Below, piece after piece: positions 1-10,845 of a DNA stretch of 64,000 nt. Every line of letters begins with the position of its first letter. Position 1 is the stretch's first letter. The translations under genes and the position numbers were made by a program. The notes under the pieces were generated by a model. That model made no database searches, was not told the DNA's origin, and saw only the letters and a program-made list of their open reading frames with translations. The DNA comes from Nemertoderma westbladi (Eukaryota; Xenacoelomorpha; Nemertodermatida; Nemertodermatidae): assembly GCA_032718475.1 (NCBI GenBank), contig JAUCBJ010007649.1, positions 1 to 64,000 of the forward strand. Reading direction: 5' to 3'.

Positions 1-279
1 GTGATTAAACCCGTGGCGCGTATTGCCCTTCGACGGGGGGTTCCATTGGCCAAAAGAGCTGGGAGGAAAATTCTTAAACAAGCAATACGAAAGGGGGTTC
101 CCCAATTAAAAAAAACGGGGAAGAAATTAATAAATCAGGCTTTAGCGCGTTCTAAACCGTCGACCAGGGAAGTAGCAAACAAAATTATGGAGGAAGTTTT
201 AAATAGTGAACAGAAGCAGTCAATAAACGGACAACGTAAAAAAAGGAAACGACGGATTTGTCGCGATATTTTTAGCTAG
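1..279 (+). CDS. Small lysine/arginine-rich virion-type protein (5' end cut by window)
   Basis: This 92-codon open stretch is very rich in Lys and Arg. It contains repeated basic helices near residues 9-48 and ends in a KKRKRR-type cluster near residues 80-85. The first codon in the window is GTG, so the real start is probably to the left and the protein is partial. Position directly before a capsid gene and a viral-type protease suggests a nucleic-acid-condensing core or minor capsid protein, like the small basic proteins of adenovirus-like elements. That role rests on composition and neighbours only. The stop lies 12 bases before the next ATG, suggesting co-expression. Confidence 0.5.
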   Translation: MIKPVARIALRRGVPLAKRAGRKILKQAIRKGVPQLKKTGKKLINQALARSKPSTREVANKIMEEVLNSEQKQSINGQRKKRKRRICRDIFS

Positions 280-291
280 TTAATCGGCAAA

Positions 292-1545
292 ATGGAGGAT
301 TTTGTTAATGAGGAACTTAATCTATTTAGTAGTATCGATTCACAGGATGCGATAGAAGAATGTTTTGAGCATGACGTTTTCCCAATTACAACGCTTGGGG
401 AGGGTACTTCAATAATTGATTTTTCAATTGAGAGGTCGGAAGATCATTATACTGTAGCCCAAGAAACAATTTTAGAATTAGTATATCGAGTTGTAACAAC
501 GGCGCGCCCAAACAATGCCGCGATACATCAAACGCCGCTAAGTCTCGCAACACTCTTCTCTAATATTAGTGTTTTGATTAATGAGCGTGAAATAGAGAGT
601 AATACCTCAAATTATGCATATAAAGCGTTTTTGAATAGTGTATTATTGAATGATACTGTTACCAAATCAACAATATTAGCTGCCGCGGGTTACGGCGAGC
701 AAGATGAGGCGGGTCTCCCGGTGGAATTTGCAGCAGCGGAAGATTTACAAAGCAGACAATATCATGTTCAGGGTAGACTTTATATTGATCTTTTCAACCA
801 AGTACGATTTTTACCTCCAAAAACCAGTATAAAAATAAGGTTGACTAGGGCAGTTAATGAATTTAATCTAGTGTGCCCGGCTAATGTGGTTAGACCTCAT
901 ATACTAATATCAAATGCTAAACTGAAAATAAAACGAGCGAAACTAGATTCCCATTTACGTGAGCAACACGCTACTCAACTCAAAATCAGCGATTTCGTTT
1001 ATCCTATTATTCAGAATGAAGTGACCTCGTTTACTATTGCTAATGGGCAGCGTTCGATTGTTAGAGAAAATTTATTTACCAATAAGAACCTTCCCCGTTT
1101 TGTAGTTATTGCCCTCGTTCGCAATGACACCTATAATGGTAACTTATTAAGAAATTCGTTAATGTTTGAGCATTTCCATTGTAATTACCTACAGTTGACA
1201 CTAGATGGCAAAGTTCTCGGAGGAATAACCTATAAGCCTAATTTTAATAGTGGAGAGTTTATCAATGAATATTGCGCCCTCCAAAATAATTTATTATCGA
1301 TAACACGTGGTACGAGTAATGGGATAACACCAAATCAGTTTCGAGATCGTTATCCTTTCTTTATCTGGAATCTTTCGCCTAGTGGTCATCTGGATGATGA
1401 TGAAAGACCAATGCATCGTTTTGGGAATGCGAGGCTTGAAATTTCATTTGGTCATGCATTAGGAGCTACAATAAATGTTATAATGTGGGCAGCATACGAT
1501 AGAACGATAAATATTAGTGAAAGTGGGGCAGTATCAATATTCTAG
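292..1545 (+). CDS. Capsid protein of the F54H12.2-like (Polinton/adenovirus-like) family
   Basis: An intact 417-codon frame with a good ATG. The overall pattern matches the family annotated in many invertebrate genomes as 'uncharacterized protein F54H12.2-like', about 400-430 residues long and associated with Polinton/adinto-like elements. Points of similarity are an acidic N-terminus, a beta-rich body, a conserved stretch with FNQVRFLPP near residue 165, VRNDTYNGN near residue 278, and a C-terminal AAYDRTINI segment. No signal peptide or membrane segment is visible. Its place beside the protease supports a major capsid (jelly-roll) role in virion assembly. The alternative is a minor capsid protein; structure prediction would decide. 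No disruption is seen. Confidence 0.65.
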   Translation: MEDFVNEELNLFSSIDSQDAIEECFEHDVFPITTLGEGTSIIDFSIERSEDHYTVAQETILELVYRVVTTARPNNAAIHQTPLSLATLFSNISVLINEREIESNTSNYAYKAFLNSVLLNDTVTKSTILAAAGYGEQDEAGLPVEFAAAEDLQSRQYHVQGRLYIDLFNQVRFLPPKTSIKIRLTRAVNEFNLVCPANVVRPHILISNAKLKIKRAKLDSHLREQHATQLKISDFVYPIIQNEVTSFTIANGQRSIVRENLFTNKNLPRFVVIALVRNDTYNGNLLRNSLMFEHFHCNYLQLTLDGKVLGGITYKPNFNSGEFINEYCALQNNLLSITRGTSNGITPNQFRDRYPFFIWNLSPSGHLDDDERPMHRFGNARLEISFGHALGATINVIMWAAYDRTINISESGAVSIF

Positions 1546-1593
1546 AATAATTTGAAAGAGTGAAGCAAACAAGTGTAAATCAATTTCTAGAAA

Positions 1594-2013
1594 ATGTTAA
1601 ACTCTAACGATTTAAACAATTTCCCCTTAGGGGAACATTATCAGGGGTCTTTTCCTATAAATCGCCTACCCAATAAGCAGAATAAAAAAATGAGTTTCAT
1701 ATCAAATACTCAAGCGGCTCATTTACCCGGGATGCATTGGGTTGCAATTTTCGTAGACTGTGACCGTGGTGAATATTTTGATTCATTCGCGCGATATCCA
1801 CCCCCGCAAATCGAGGACTGGTTGCTACGTAATACTAAAAAGTGGTTTAGAACGAGGCAGATTGTTCAACACCCGCTGCGAACTAGTTGTGGGGGTTATT
1901 GTTTATTTTATTTATACGAAAGAGGAAAAACTTCTACTCCATTAAATTTTTTTGGGGAAGATTTAAATAAAAATGAGAGACTGCTCGCCTGCTGGTTGAA
2001 GGAAAAAATCTAA
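1594..2013 (+). CDS. Adenain-like cysteine protease (virion maturation)
   Basis: An intact 139-residue frame. It shows the order expected for the adenovirus protease family (C5): His48 in GMHW, an acidic residue at Asp63 in YFDSFA, Gln92 for the oxyanion hole, and nucleophile Cys99 in SCGGYC. In the family this enzyme cleaves capsid and core precursors during particle maturation. It is shorter than adenain (about 200 residues) and uses Asp rather than Glu as the third residue, as Polinton proteases commonly do. It starts 48 bases after the capsid stop. Whether it is active cannot be told from sequence, but all four residues are present. Confidence 0.8.
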   Translation: MLNSNDLNNFPLGEHYQGSFPINRLPNKQNKKMSFISNTQAAHLPGMHWVAIFVDCDRGEYFDSFARYPPPQIEDWLLRNTKKWFRTRQIVQHPLRTSCGGYCLFYLYERGKTSTPLNFFGEDLNKNERLLACWLKEKI

Positions 2014-3033
2014 ACTTTAATTTTTATAAATTATATTATATTATGTGTTACTTGTTAAGTGTTTTATGTTCATTATTGAGTGTGTTATATATCATAAATG
2101 TTATAATGTATTATCGTAGAGAAAAAAATGAAAAATAACCGGTTAAACATCTTATATTTTTAAACAATATGGGGAAACAAGAATAAATAATTTACCAACA
2201 ACATCAATATTAAATAATATAACAACAACGGATAAATAATTTACCATCAACATTAATAATAAATAATATAAGAACATCAACAATAACAAAAGATATAGTC
2301 AGAACAGTTTTTATTAAATAGAGACTGTTTATATTAATAGGGTTGCTGGTCTCCGCGAGTAACGCTTGGTTTAACCCTTTTTCAGGAGAAAGATGCCTTC
2401 TCTGAGAGAACGTTTTAGTAAATAGGTCTGGTGCAAAGGAAAGGGATTAGTAGAGAGGAATGCGTGTTTAGAGGCGCTTCATTGTTATGATACGGGCTGC
2501 CTGGATATAGGAAAGGGACAAAGCGACGCCGGCTATAGTGAGAACAAAGGAGGGCCGCTAGAGCATTAGCCTTGGGCGATATAGGGATTTGCTGTAGTCA
2601 AGGCCGCATGGGATTATTAGTGAGTCATCGAGGGGGCTGCTAACAGACGGGACCGCTCATTTATATTTGCCTTGGGGGTATACGTGTAGATTCACTGCCT
2701 GTTGTATCTAGTTAATGAATAATGAGGACAGAGGAGGGGCCCCCCGCCGATGAACGCAGTTGATAGTTGCCAGTAGGGAGCCGTATACCATAGCCATTAT
2801 AAAGTTAAAAATAGATATTATGTCATAGTGATCTCGTTGGTAATATAAAAACTAATTAATCTAAAAATAGAAATCAATGTATAAAGTAAAAGTTAATACA
2901 ATTAATTAATTTAAAATAAAGTACAAATGAATAATTAATTTAAAATTAAATACGAATAAATAAAGTAAAATACAAATAATTAATTAAAATTAAATATAAA
3001 TAAATAGGTATTAATGAATAAAAGAGCTGCGGT
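2014..3033. other. Gene-free AT-rich stretch with a GC-richer island
   Basis: No convincing reading frame is seen. AT-rich simple stretches at 2030-2330 and 2800-3015 (ATAAATAAT/AATTAATTAA-like) flank a more balanced block at about 2340-2790 with no recognisable coding. This block is probably the non-coding end of the Polinton-like element. Confidence 0.4.
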
Positions 3034-3330
3034 GTCACTTATGACACCCTCTTGCGCCTCTCTGCGACAGTTGGACATCACTGATGACCCATTGTGTGTC
3101 AGGGCGCTAATCAGTCTGATTAATTAGGATAATCAATTAAACCCTAATTAGGAGTCATTGACACCTGTTAGGGTTTAATTGTACTAATTAATTGATGACA
3201 CCTGTCAATTAGGGTCTAATTAGCCTAATTGGGAGGTGTCACCCAGACAGTCTGGCGCCAATGACACCCAATGACACCCATAGGGTGATAATTGGGTGTC
3301 ATATGACACCCAATGGGTGTCAGTGAGGTC
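3034..3330. repeat. Palindrome block built on TGACACC/GGTGTCA
   Basis: About ten copies of TGACACC or its complement GGTGTCA occur in 300 bases, mixed with AATTAATTAA palindromes. A perfect 24-base palindrome spans 3291-3314 (half site ATTGGGTGTCAT). The arrangement resembles the end of a DNA element or a replication/recombination region; that is inference. Confidence 0.6.
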
Positions 3331-4186
3331 TAACTGTCACAGAGCCGCCCAAGACCCTACTACTCTTATACTAATCACAACTAGATGGCCACAGAGTTTC
3401 GTAAATAGCGCATTCTTTAGGAGATGCTTTATTAATATTCACACTACTTCACACTACTTCGCACTAATCTGCCGACCGTCACTGAATTTGATCATATATA
3501 AGGAGGATCGCAACTGACACACGTAGGGATTATCAAATAGCATTTAATTCACACAAAACCAATATAATTTAAGTTGCTGTTGCTACCGGTAAACCTGTTC
3601 CTCTTACCTCAGTAATCAAGAAGATTGGGGGTTTTATGATTATTTATCGGTATTCTCCAAATATAACAGCAATATCCATTAATATAACAACAATTAATAA
3701 CATGAGTAAAATAATGCGGTGAACAGTCAGTATGTGTTACTTATGCAGTTATGAAATGTTCAGTGCTGCGTCAAATAAGATGAAATGAGTGTTCAATGAG
3801 TGTTTCCAGTTAATAGATTTATGTTCTTATAATCAAGGCCATCTGATGTTCCTAGGCCAAAGTCTGAAACTTCCACACAGAAGCACAGAAAAATTCCGAG
3901 CTGGCTCTAATGCTCAGAAAATAGTAAACAAAGACCGTAATGCATTGCGTGAGTTTCCATAGGCCCCTGTTAGACATAAAGTGAAAATCGCTGAATGAGG
4001 CAGAACAAAGAAACTCCACGTCCACAAAGAATCAGCTGACAGATTTCGCCATCTGGGTTCCAATTCCTTACCGTCACGTAGTTGGACAAATTTAGGGCTA
4101 TTTTAGAGTATTCTGCGCATTGCGTAAAAATGACTTGTTATGTCCGCAAAAGCTTTTACAGTCAATCAAAGTCGAGTTAATGGCGC
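3331..4186. other. Gene-free stretch
   Basis: No gene or RNA is recognised. The 73-codon frame at 3296-3517 overlaps the palindrome block and shows no domain. The right end merges into a dispersed repeat copy at 4187. Confidence 0.4.
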
Positions 4187-4330
4187 AATATGACCATAGA
4201 CACAAAATAAATTTTAGTGGGTTTGAAAAGTTAATTTAATTTTATTAAAAACATAAAGGGAAAGGAGCAGGTTACAGAGGCGGTGTTTTCTAACCAAACC
4301 AATAAACTAGGCTGGAAATTATTGAGGTTC
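4187..4330. repeat. Copy of an unnamed dispersed repeat (copy 1)
   Basis: Shares a core with copies at 14900-14990, 24655-24850, 25190-25260 (reverse) and 30785-31010. The core has GCGCAAxATGACCA, then AGTGGGTTT, an AT-rich stretch, AAAGGAGCAGGTTACAG, and a GTTTTCTAAC segment. It ends immediately before the LINE relic. Confidence 0.6.
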
Positions 4331-4341
4331 AGAATAAGGAC

Positions 4342-5046
4342 ATGGGAGGCGGTTGGCGACTCGCCCGCGCGTCAGCAGATGATAGTGGCAATGGTGGTAT
4401 TGGTCTATTGATGAATCCAACTGCACATGCAGCATTGGACAAAATAGACCAAATCTCTAACCGCATCATCCGTTGCCACTTCTCATGTTCTGGAAGACTG
4501 GTTAAGAAGTTTCCTAAGGTGGTTCTGATTGTGTGCTACTCTCCAACTAGTGTTGCCCCTGTAGAGGAGGTGGAAAATTTCTACCACAATCTACAAACAG
4601 CTACTGATGGAGTGGATCAGCATGCATTCTTAACATTCCTGGGAGACTTTAATGCAAGTCTGCATCAATCAACTACATCGCCCTGGGTCTATAGCAATAG
4701 TGTCAACCGAAATTCCGTCCATCTTCAGGATTTTATCTCTGGAAATGGATTATTTTCGGCTGGAACCCAGTTCAAGAAGCGAACTGGAAAGCTATGGACT
4801 CATAGTTGACCCAGTGGTCACAAGTCCCAGATAGACCATATTCTGTTTCGTAGGAAGTACAGGAGCTCTATACAAGACTGTAATGCATTTACACTTCGAC
4901 CCTTCTCCAGTGATCACCGCCTTATTGTGGCCAAGGTAAGACTTAGTCTGCGTGCTATCAGAACAACGAAATCTGCCTTGCCGCGGCATGACTGGTCCTC
5001 TCTGTTGCAACAGCCAAGTGTGATCCAGCTTCACACTACAGCTGAG
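4342..5046 (+). pseudogene. LINE apurinic-type endonuclease, truncated and frameshifted
   Basis: The first frame (4342-4809) contains the GDFNA signature of the exonuclease/endonuclease/phosphatase fold near residue 102. After a stop at 4807-4809 the homology continues in another frame with an IDHIL segment (near 4837) and SSDHRLIVAKV (near 4905), the catalytic His motif. The N-terminal 50-60 residues of a normal domain are absent. In the family this enzyme nicks target DNA for target-primed reverse transcription. Here it cannot be functional because of the truncation and frameshift. Confidence 0.8.
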
Positions 5047-5404
5047 CAACAGGTATGAGGTTCTTGCCTCTGAGGCGGCAGATCACTGTGAGGGCTATAC
5101 TGCCTTCACAGAAGCAGTTAAGTTAGCAGCTGCAGAAACAGTTCCTGTATACCCTCGAAACAGGAAAAGGGCCCCCTGGACTGACAACAAAATCCAGAAG
5201 TGCCGAAATGACCTATATAAAGCGCAGAAAGAGTCCCGACTCAAACAGACTACAGCGGCCAAGAATAGTTAAGGCTGCATCTACTGTAGGTCCCTGAACA
5301 GGCAGTACTCTGTTAATCTACAGGAGCTAATAAACCAACAGGTTGATGCCATCAATGATGCTGACGACAGCAGGCAATCATCCCAGGCATGGAAATCAAT
5401 CAAC

Positions 5405-7137
5405 TTGCTTACTGGGCGGAAAAGCCAACCAACCACCAAGGTTAAGGCTGAATCACCAGCCGATCGCCTCAATGGTTGGAAGGCCCACTTTGAAAAGCTC
5501 CTCAATAATGACAGGGTATTGCCTGATAACTTTATAGAAGTAAAAGTGTCTGAGTCTGTACTCCCAGATATTCCCATTGGCGATATCTCCTTTGCAGAAG
5601 TGAAGGCTGCTGCAAAGAGCATTAAGACCAATCGTGCCAGTGGAGTAGATGGTGTTCCCCCTGAGGTCTTTAAAATACCTGAGTGTTTAAAGCTCATCTA
5701 TCCCATCATAGTAGACCTGTACCGAACAACAAGAGTCCCACAAGAAATGAAAACAAATACGTTGGTGCCAGTTACCAAGAAGGGCAACCTAACACTCTAT
5801 GGTTCTTTTCGGGGAATCGCATTGATCTGGATTGCTGCAAAGCTATACAATAGAATTCTATTAAATCGCATCAGGGATCCCATTGAGAGACTGCTCCGTG
5901 GAAATCAGAATGGGTTCCGTAAAGGTCGTGGGACCATGGAACCCATTTTGGCACTTAGAAGGATAATTTAAGAGTTATCAAAAAAGAAAGACAGGCATCT
6001 GGCTGTTATCTTTGTTGACTTCTTCAAGGCCTTTGATTCAGTTTCCCGCTCACGTATGTTCAGCATACTTTCATTATATGGGATTCCTGATGAAATTATT
6101 GCAGCAATCAGATCAGTATACGATGGTTCGACAACATTTGTGTCTACTGTTGATGGTGACACAGAACCATTAGAAGTGTTATGGGGCGTCCTCCAGGGAG
6201 ACACACTTGCGCCATTCTTGTTCATAATTGTGGTTGACTACGTTCTACGCATGTCCTTAGATCATCATAATGATGATGGGGTGATGATAACTCCACCTAC
6301 TGGCTCCAGAAGTCGAGGAAATCCTGCCAAGTACCTAACTGATCTAGACTTTGCTGATGACTTAGGAGTACTCTCAGAATCACTAGAGGGAGCCCAACGG
6401 CTCCTCAGCTCATTAGAACATGCTGCTTCTAGTGTTGGTCTTTTTATTAACTCCAGAAAGACCAAAATTTTGACAGTTAACTTTGAAAGTTCTCAGCAAG
6501 TCCCTGATCGGATGAGCATAAGCTCAAAGGATGGTATGCTTGAGCATGTGGACGATTTCTGTTGCTTGGGATCATGGATCCGGAAGTCAGGTGAGGGAGG
6601 ACCTTCGAATACGTAAGGGAAAGGCATGGGCAGCCTTGAATAGGCTTTCCAGGATTTGGAAGGATTCACCGAGAATTAATCGGTAACTTAAGGTCCGATT
6701 ATTTAGAGCAGCAGTAGTTCCAGTACTCCTCTATGGGAGTCCATGCTGGGCTCTAACTGCTAAGGACACCCAAATCTCTGGATGGCACATTCACAAGAAT
6801 GCTACGCCGGGTTCATTGTGTCAAGTACAATGCACACATCTCCAACCAGACACTATATAACATTGGAGGTGTCTCATTGGTTCCCCCAAGCTTGACACTA
6901 GAACAAAGTCGCCTCCGCTTTGCAGGACATTGCTTTCGCCGTGAGGACCAGCCAATGCATAATCTTGTACTTTGGCAGCCTCATGGAGTGAATAAGCATG
7001 GTGGACAGCCCATGACTTTCCTGAGACGCATCTTAAAGGACACTGGCCTTGAAGATGCGGATGATCTAGCAAATGTCATGGGTGATAGGGAGTTGTGGCG
7101 GCGCAATTTTGTCAACAAGCCGGCACAGCATTCTTAA
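5405..7137 (+). pseudogene. LINE reverse transcriptase and C-terminal region, broken
   Basis: The RT fingers (5405-5971) hold the NGFRKGRGT motif. After an in-frame stop at 5969-5971 the palm continues with FVDFFKAFDS (about 6013), then LQGDTLAPFLF, and the catalytic FADD (about 6350). The frame closes at 6614-6616. The C-terminal portion resumes at 6799-7137 with the RRLRFAGH-like SRLRFAGHCFRRED segment typical of these LINEs. At least one stop and one frameshift make it inactive. Linker sequence at 5050-5404 is degraded, with several stops. Confidence 0.85.
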
Positions 7138-8401
7138 ATGCCGATACTAGTAGTAGTATAAATTATTTCACTTGTGGTGTTGTCAATTTGTGCTCTTAAG
7201 ATCTATCTGTCTGACTATCAGTCTTTCTCAAAGTAGTTTAATGCAATTTGTTCTTTATTGTACACGTTAGGTTTAGACCTGGTGCATGAAATGGGCTTAG
7301 ATGTTAGAAGATCAACAGATCAAAGATACAGTATGTCCTGTAAAGTCTATGTTGTATGTCTATGTCTCTGTTGTAGTACTGTCCTGTGAGTTAGAGTACA
7401 TACTATACTGTACTGTACAGTAGATACTAGTAATTTTTATAATGAAAACTGCAAACTATAATTGTACCTTCCCGGATTGTATTAATAGTCAGATAGTTAC
7501 TCAACGAAATATAACCTATATACACATTGCAAGCGAAAACATGGGAGCATTAATCTGTTAATGAGACGATTAAAAAGGTGGTGGAATATAATTTATGCGA
7601 TAAAAAGTACCGGCAGCAGCAACCTCTCAACCTCTGCGTTAGACACAAACAAAAAATGCATATATAGATAACCGACAGCGACACTAAACCATTTCCCTGT
7701 AAAGCAACTGATTGCACTACATAACATACTCAAATTTATAGATAGGATTTAGATTTTAGATTTAGATTTAGATTTATATATAACACTAGCAGTTTAATTA
7801 ACTGTAGGCCAAGGACAACTTTACTACAGTAAAGTAAATTTGTCCTTGCTGTAGGCCTAGTTCAGTAATACATTAATTACTTTGGAATAATGGTATCCTG
7901 AACTTTTTCAAGTTAGCAATATTCCATTCTCTTTGACTCTGTGTTAAAACAGGATTAACGTGATTGGTTGCTACTTAGTAGCAGCTTTCTCCAACCACAT
8001 CACTTGTTTTATACAATATAGAGATGGTACTGTTACTGTAATGATAGGCCTACAGCACAGAGACACCACCGTTGACTTTACAATAATCTCATACCTCATC
8101 TGGACCAATCAGGAAACAGTATTCGCCTACTGTATGCGTATGTCAAATCGCTCAATGTAGGCCTAATGTATAGATACGTGGATATGTACGACATGGAAAA
8201 GTGGAAAAGTTTAACGCGAATATTTCCACTCGCGTTAAATTTTGACCTCTATTTGAAATTTTACAATACCGTAGGCCTAAAGATGATCGAGTCAGACTTT
8301 ACCGTTTACATGTATGTGTATAGCGATACTCAGATACTAGGCTAATTAAATCAATTTACAATACTGCAATACAAAATTGAATTAGTCCAAAGTCAGTGAC
8401 A
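7138..8401. other. Intergenic, upstream of P5CR
   Basis: No gene is seen. It contains a GATTTA-type simple repeat (7748-7778), an imperfect hairpin at 7804-7856 (arms CAAGGACAA/TTGTCCTTG), and a perfect 10-base-arm hairpin at 8210-8239 (TTTAACGCGA). No TATA box is obvious before the P5CR start. Confidence 0.45.
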
Positions 8402-9286
8402 ATGAGTGTTGGGTTTATTGGAGCAGGACGTATTGCCCTGGCAATGAGTCGGGGCTTCCTTAAGACTGGTCTCGTAAAACCCAACCGAATAACTGCAAGC
8501 GCCCCTAGAGGGCGCGGTAACGCCATCAGGGACTTCCAGAAACTCGGCGCCAACACCACTACAGACAACCGACAGTGTGTGCGTGCCAGCGACATAGTCT
8601 TTATATCGGTGAAAGCCAACCTGGTACCCACAGTGCTGGAGGAAATACACCCGGTTGTTGATAAATCCAAACTGTTTATAAGTGTCGCCGCTGGTGTTAC
8701 AATAGATGGTATACAATTGAGTTTACCACCAGAATCGCGGATTATTCGCGCAATGACTAACACCCCGTGCGCTGTAGGTACGGCTGCGACTGCGTTCAGT
8801 GCGGGTAACCACGCAACCGCTAGCGATAGTCGTGTAGCTATGGAGTTACTAAGCAGCTTCGGGTATTGCGTCCAATTAGACGAGTCTATGTTGGATGCTG
8901 TGTGCGGATTGGCTGGCAGCGGACCGGCGTACGCCTACGTGTTTATAGAAGCGTTGGCGGACGGCGGGGTCAGGATGGGTTTACCGAGGGGGTTATCGAT
9001 GCGTCTCGCGTGCGAAGTTGTGTTCGGGGCCGCTCGGATGGTGCTAGAGACAGGAGACCATCCGAGTCAACTGAAGGACAACGTTAGCAGCCCCGGGGGG
9101 TCTACTATCTGTGCGTTACACGGGTTGGACGCCAGTGGGTTCCGAGGGTTGGTTATAGACGCCGTTAGGGACGCGACAATGCGGACAACGGAACTTAGCG
9201 AACTCGCTAACCAAGGAATCGGGGTTAAACAGCGTCAAACTTTACTGCATAATGGTTCGTCTACTGCGGGTAATGGCCAATCATAG
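8402..9286 (+). CDS. PYCR3-like: Pyrroline-5-carboxylate reductase (PYCR3-like), single exon
   Basis: Reduces pyrroline-5-carboxylate to proline with NAD(P)H, the last step of proline synthesis. I start it at the ATG at 8402 (294 residues) rather than at the upstream in-frame GTG at 8396. The N-terminal Rossmann motif is FIGAGRIA (residues 5-12). The C-terminal helical domain has the family signature around residues 165-190 (GLAGSGPAYAYVFIEALADGG) and the substrate/dimer loop SSPGGST at 229-235. Length matches animal PYCR3 (about 275-290). There is no obvious mitochondrial presequence, consistent with a cytosolic PYCR3 type. It is intronless here although animal PYCR genes usually have introns; a retrocopy is possible, but the frame is intact. 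Confidence 0.92.
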   Translation: MSVGFIGAGRIALAMSRGFLKTGLVKPNRITASAPRGRGNAIRDFQKLGANTTTDNRQCVRASDIVFISVKANLVPTVLEEIHPVVDKSKLFISVAAGVTIDGIQLSLPPESRIIRAMTNTPCAVGTAATAFSAGNHATASDSRVAMELLSSFGYCVQLDESMLDAVCGLAGSGPAYAYVFIEALADGGVRMGLPRGLSMRLACEVVFGAARMVLETGDHPSQLKDNVSSPGGSTICALHGLDASGFRGLVIDAVRDATMRTTELSELANQGIGVKQRQTLLHNGSSTAGNGQS

Positions 9287-9586
9287 CTATCCGTCTGTGC
9301 AGGATCTCAATGCAGGATCATGTCATCATATGGCCTAGGTTATTTCTATGTTTGGGTTTTATGCGTTTAAACGGGATCAGACTTTACTGGATTTCCGAGA
9401 TCGGGATATTCAAGTGGCAGTTAAAGTTTGAATTTGGTTTACTAACATATTAATTCAATATTGCCAAATCAACTTTAGTTTGGAAATTTGAATTATTCGA
9501 CAAATTTACTTAACTCTTTTGGATCCCGGTTTCTAACAACTCGAGAATTACCTTAGAATAATAGTTTCAGTTTGGGCTACAGTTCT

Positions 9587-10845
9587 ACTTAGTTAACAAT
9601 TACTACGACCAGTCTTTCTCTCTACTTAATTAACAATTACTACGACCAGTCTTTCTCTCTACTTAGTTAACAATTACTACGACCAGTCTTTCTCTCTACT
9701 TAGTTAACAATTACTACGACCAGTCTTTCTCTCTACTTAATTAACAATTACTACGACCAGTCTTTCTCTCTACTTAATTAACAATTACTACGACCAGTCT
9801 TTCTCTCTACTTAGTTAACAATTACTACGACCAGTCTTTCTCTCTACTTAATTAACAATTACTACGACCAGTCTTTCTCTCTACTTAGTTAACAATTACT
9901 ACGACCAGTCTTTCTCTCTACTTAGTTAACAATTACTACGACCGGTCTTTCTCTCTACTTAATTAACAATTACTACGACCAGTCTTTCTCTCTACTTAGT
10001 TAACAATTACTACGACCAGTCTTTCTCTCTACTTAGTTAACAATTACTACGACCAGTCTTTCTCTCTACTTAGTTAACAATTACTACGACCAGTCTTTCT
10101 CTCTACTTAATTAACAATTACTACGACCAGTCTTTCTCTCTACTTAGTTAACAATTACTACGACCAGTCTTTCTCTCTACTTAGTTAACAATTACTACGA
10201 CCAGTCTTTCTCTCTACTTAATTAACAATTACTACGACCAGTCTTTCTCTCTACTTAGTTAACAATTACTACGACCAGTCTTTCTCTCTACTTAGTTAAC
10301 AATTACTACGACCAGTCTTTCTCTCTACTTAATTAACAATTACTACGACCAGTCTTTCTCTCTACTTAATTAACAATTACTACGACCAGTCTTTCTCTCT
10401 ACTTAGTTAACAATTACTACGACCAGTCTTTCTCTCTACTTAGTTAACAATTACTACGACCAGTCTTTCTCTCTAAGTTAACAATTACTACGACCAGTCT
10501 TTCTCTCTACTTAATTAACAATTACTACGACCAGTCTTTCTCTCTACTTAGTTAACAATTACTACGACCAGTCTTTCTCTCTACTTAGTTAACAATTACT
10601 ACGACCAGTCTTTCTCTCTACTTAGTTAACAATTACTACGACCAGTCTTTCTCTCTACTTAATTAACAATTACTACGACCAGTCTTTCTCTCTACTTAAT
10701 TAACAATTACTACGACCAGTCTTTCTCTCTACTTAGTTAACAATTACTGCGACCAGTCTTTCTCTCTACTTAGTTAACAATTACTACGACCAGTCTTTCT
10801 CTCTAAGTTAACAATTACTACAGCCAGTCTTTCTCTCTACTTAGT
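9587..10845. repeat. 37-bp satellite array, about 34 copies
   Basis: Unit about 37 bases, containing TTACTACGACCAGTCTTTCT followed by CTCTACTTAGTTAACAA. Two sequence variants alternate irregularly, one with AGTTAAC (HpaI-like) and one with AATTAAC. Two units are shortened (near 10473 and 10803). Identity between units is very high, which points to recent expansion. It begins about 300 bases after the P5CR stop. Confidence 0.95.

Larger units (their letters stand above)
1..3330 (+). mobile_element. Polinton/adenovirus-like element, right-hand part only
   Basis: Three tightly spaced plus-strand frames (a basic protein, a capsid-like protein, an adenain-like protease) form a virion cassette of the kind known from Mavericks/Polintons and related adintovirus-like elements. 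The spacers are 12 and 48 bases. No polymerase B, integrase or packaging ATPase is in view; they would lie left of the window edge. Beyond the protease come AT-rich DNA and a palindrome block at 3034-3330 that may be the element terminus. That right boundary is inferred, since its partner repeat is not in the window. The capsid and protease frames have no visible stop or frameshift, so the insertion looks young or selected. Confidence 0.6.
4342..7137 (+). mobile_element. Decayed LINE (non-LTR retrotransposon)
   Basis: An endonuclease part (4342-5046) and a reverse transcriptase part with C-terminal region (5405-7137) run in the correct order over about 2.8 kb, broken by several stops and frameshifts. 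The 5' end of the endonuclease is missing. The protein resembles the 'endonuclease-reverse transcriptase' LINEs common in cnidarians, molluscs and other invertebrates; I do not assign a clade. No poly(A) tail or clear target-site duplication is visible. A piece of the same family recurs at 41447-41663. Confidence 0.85.

Noticed and set aside
8396-8401. GTG start for P5CR
   Set aside because: ATG at 8402 gives the normal family N-terminus.
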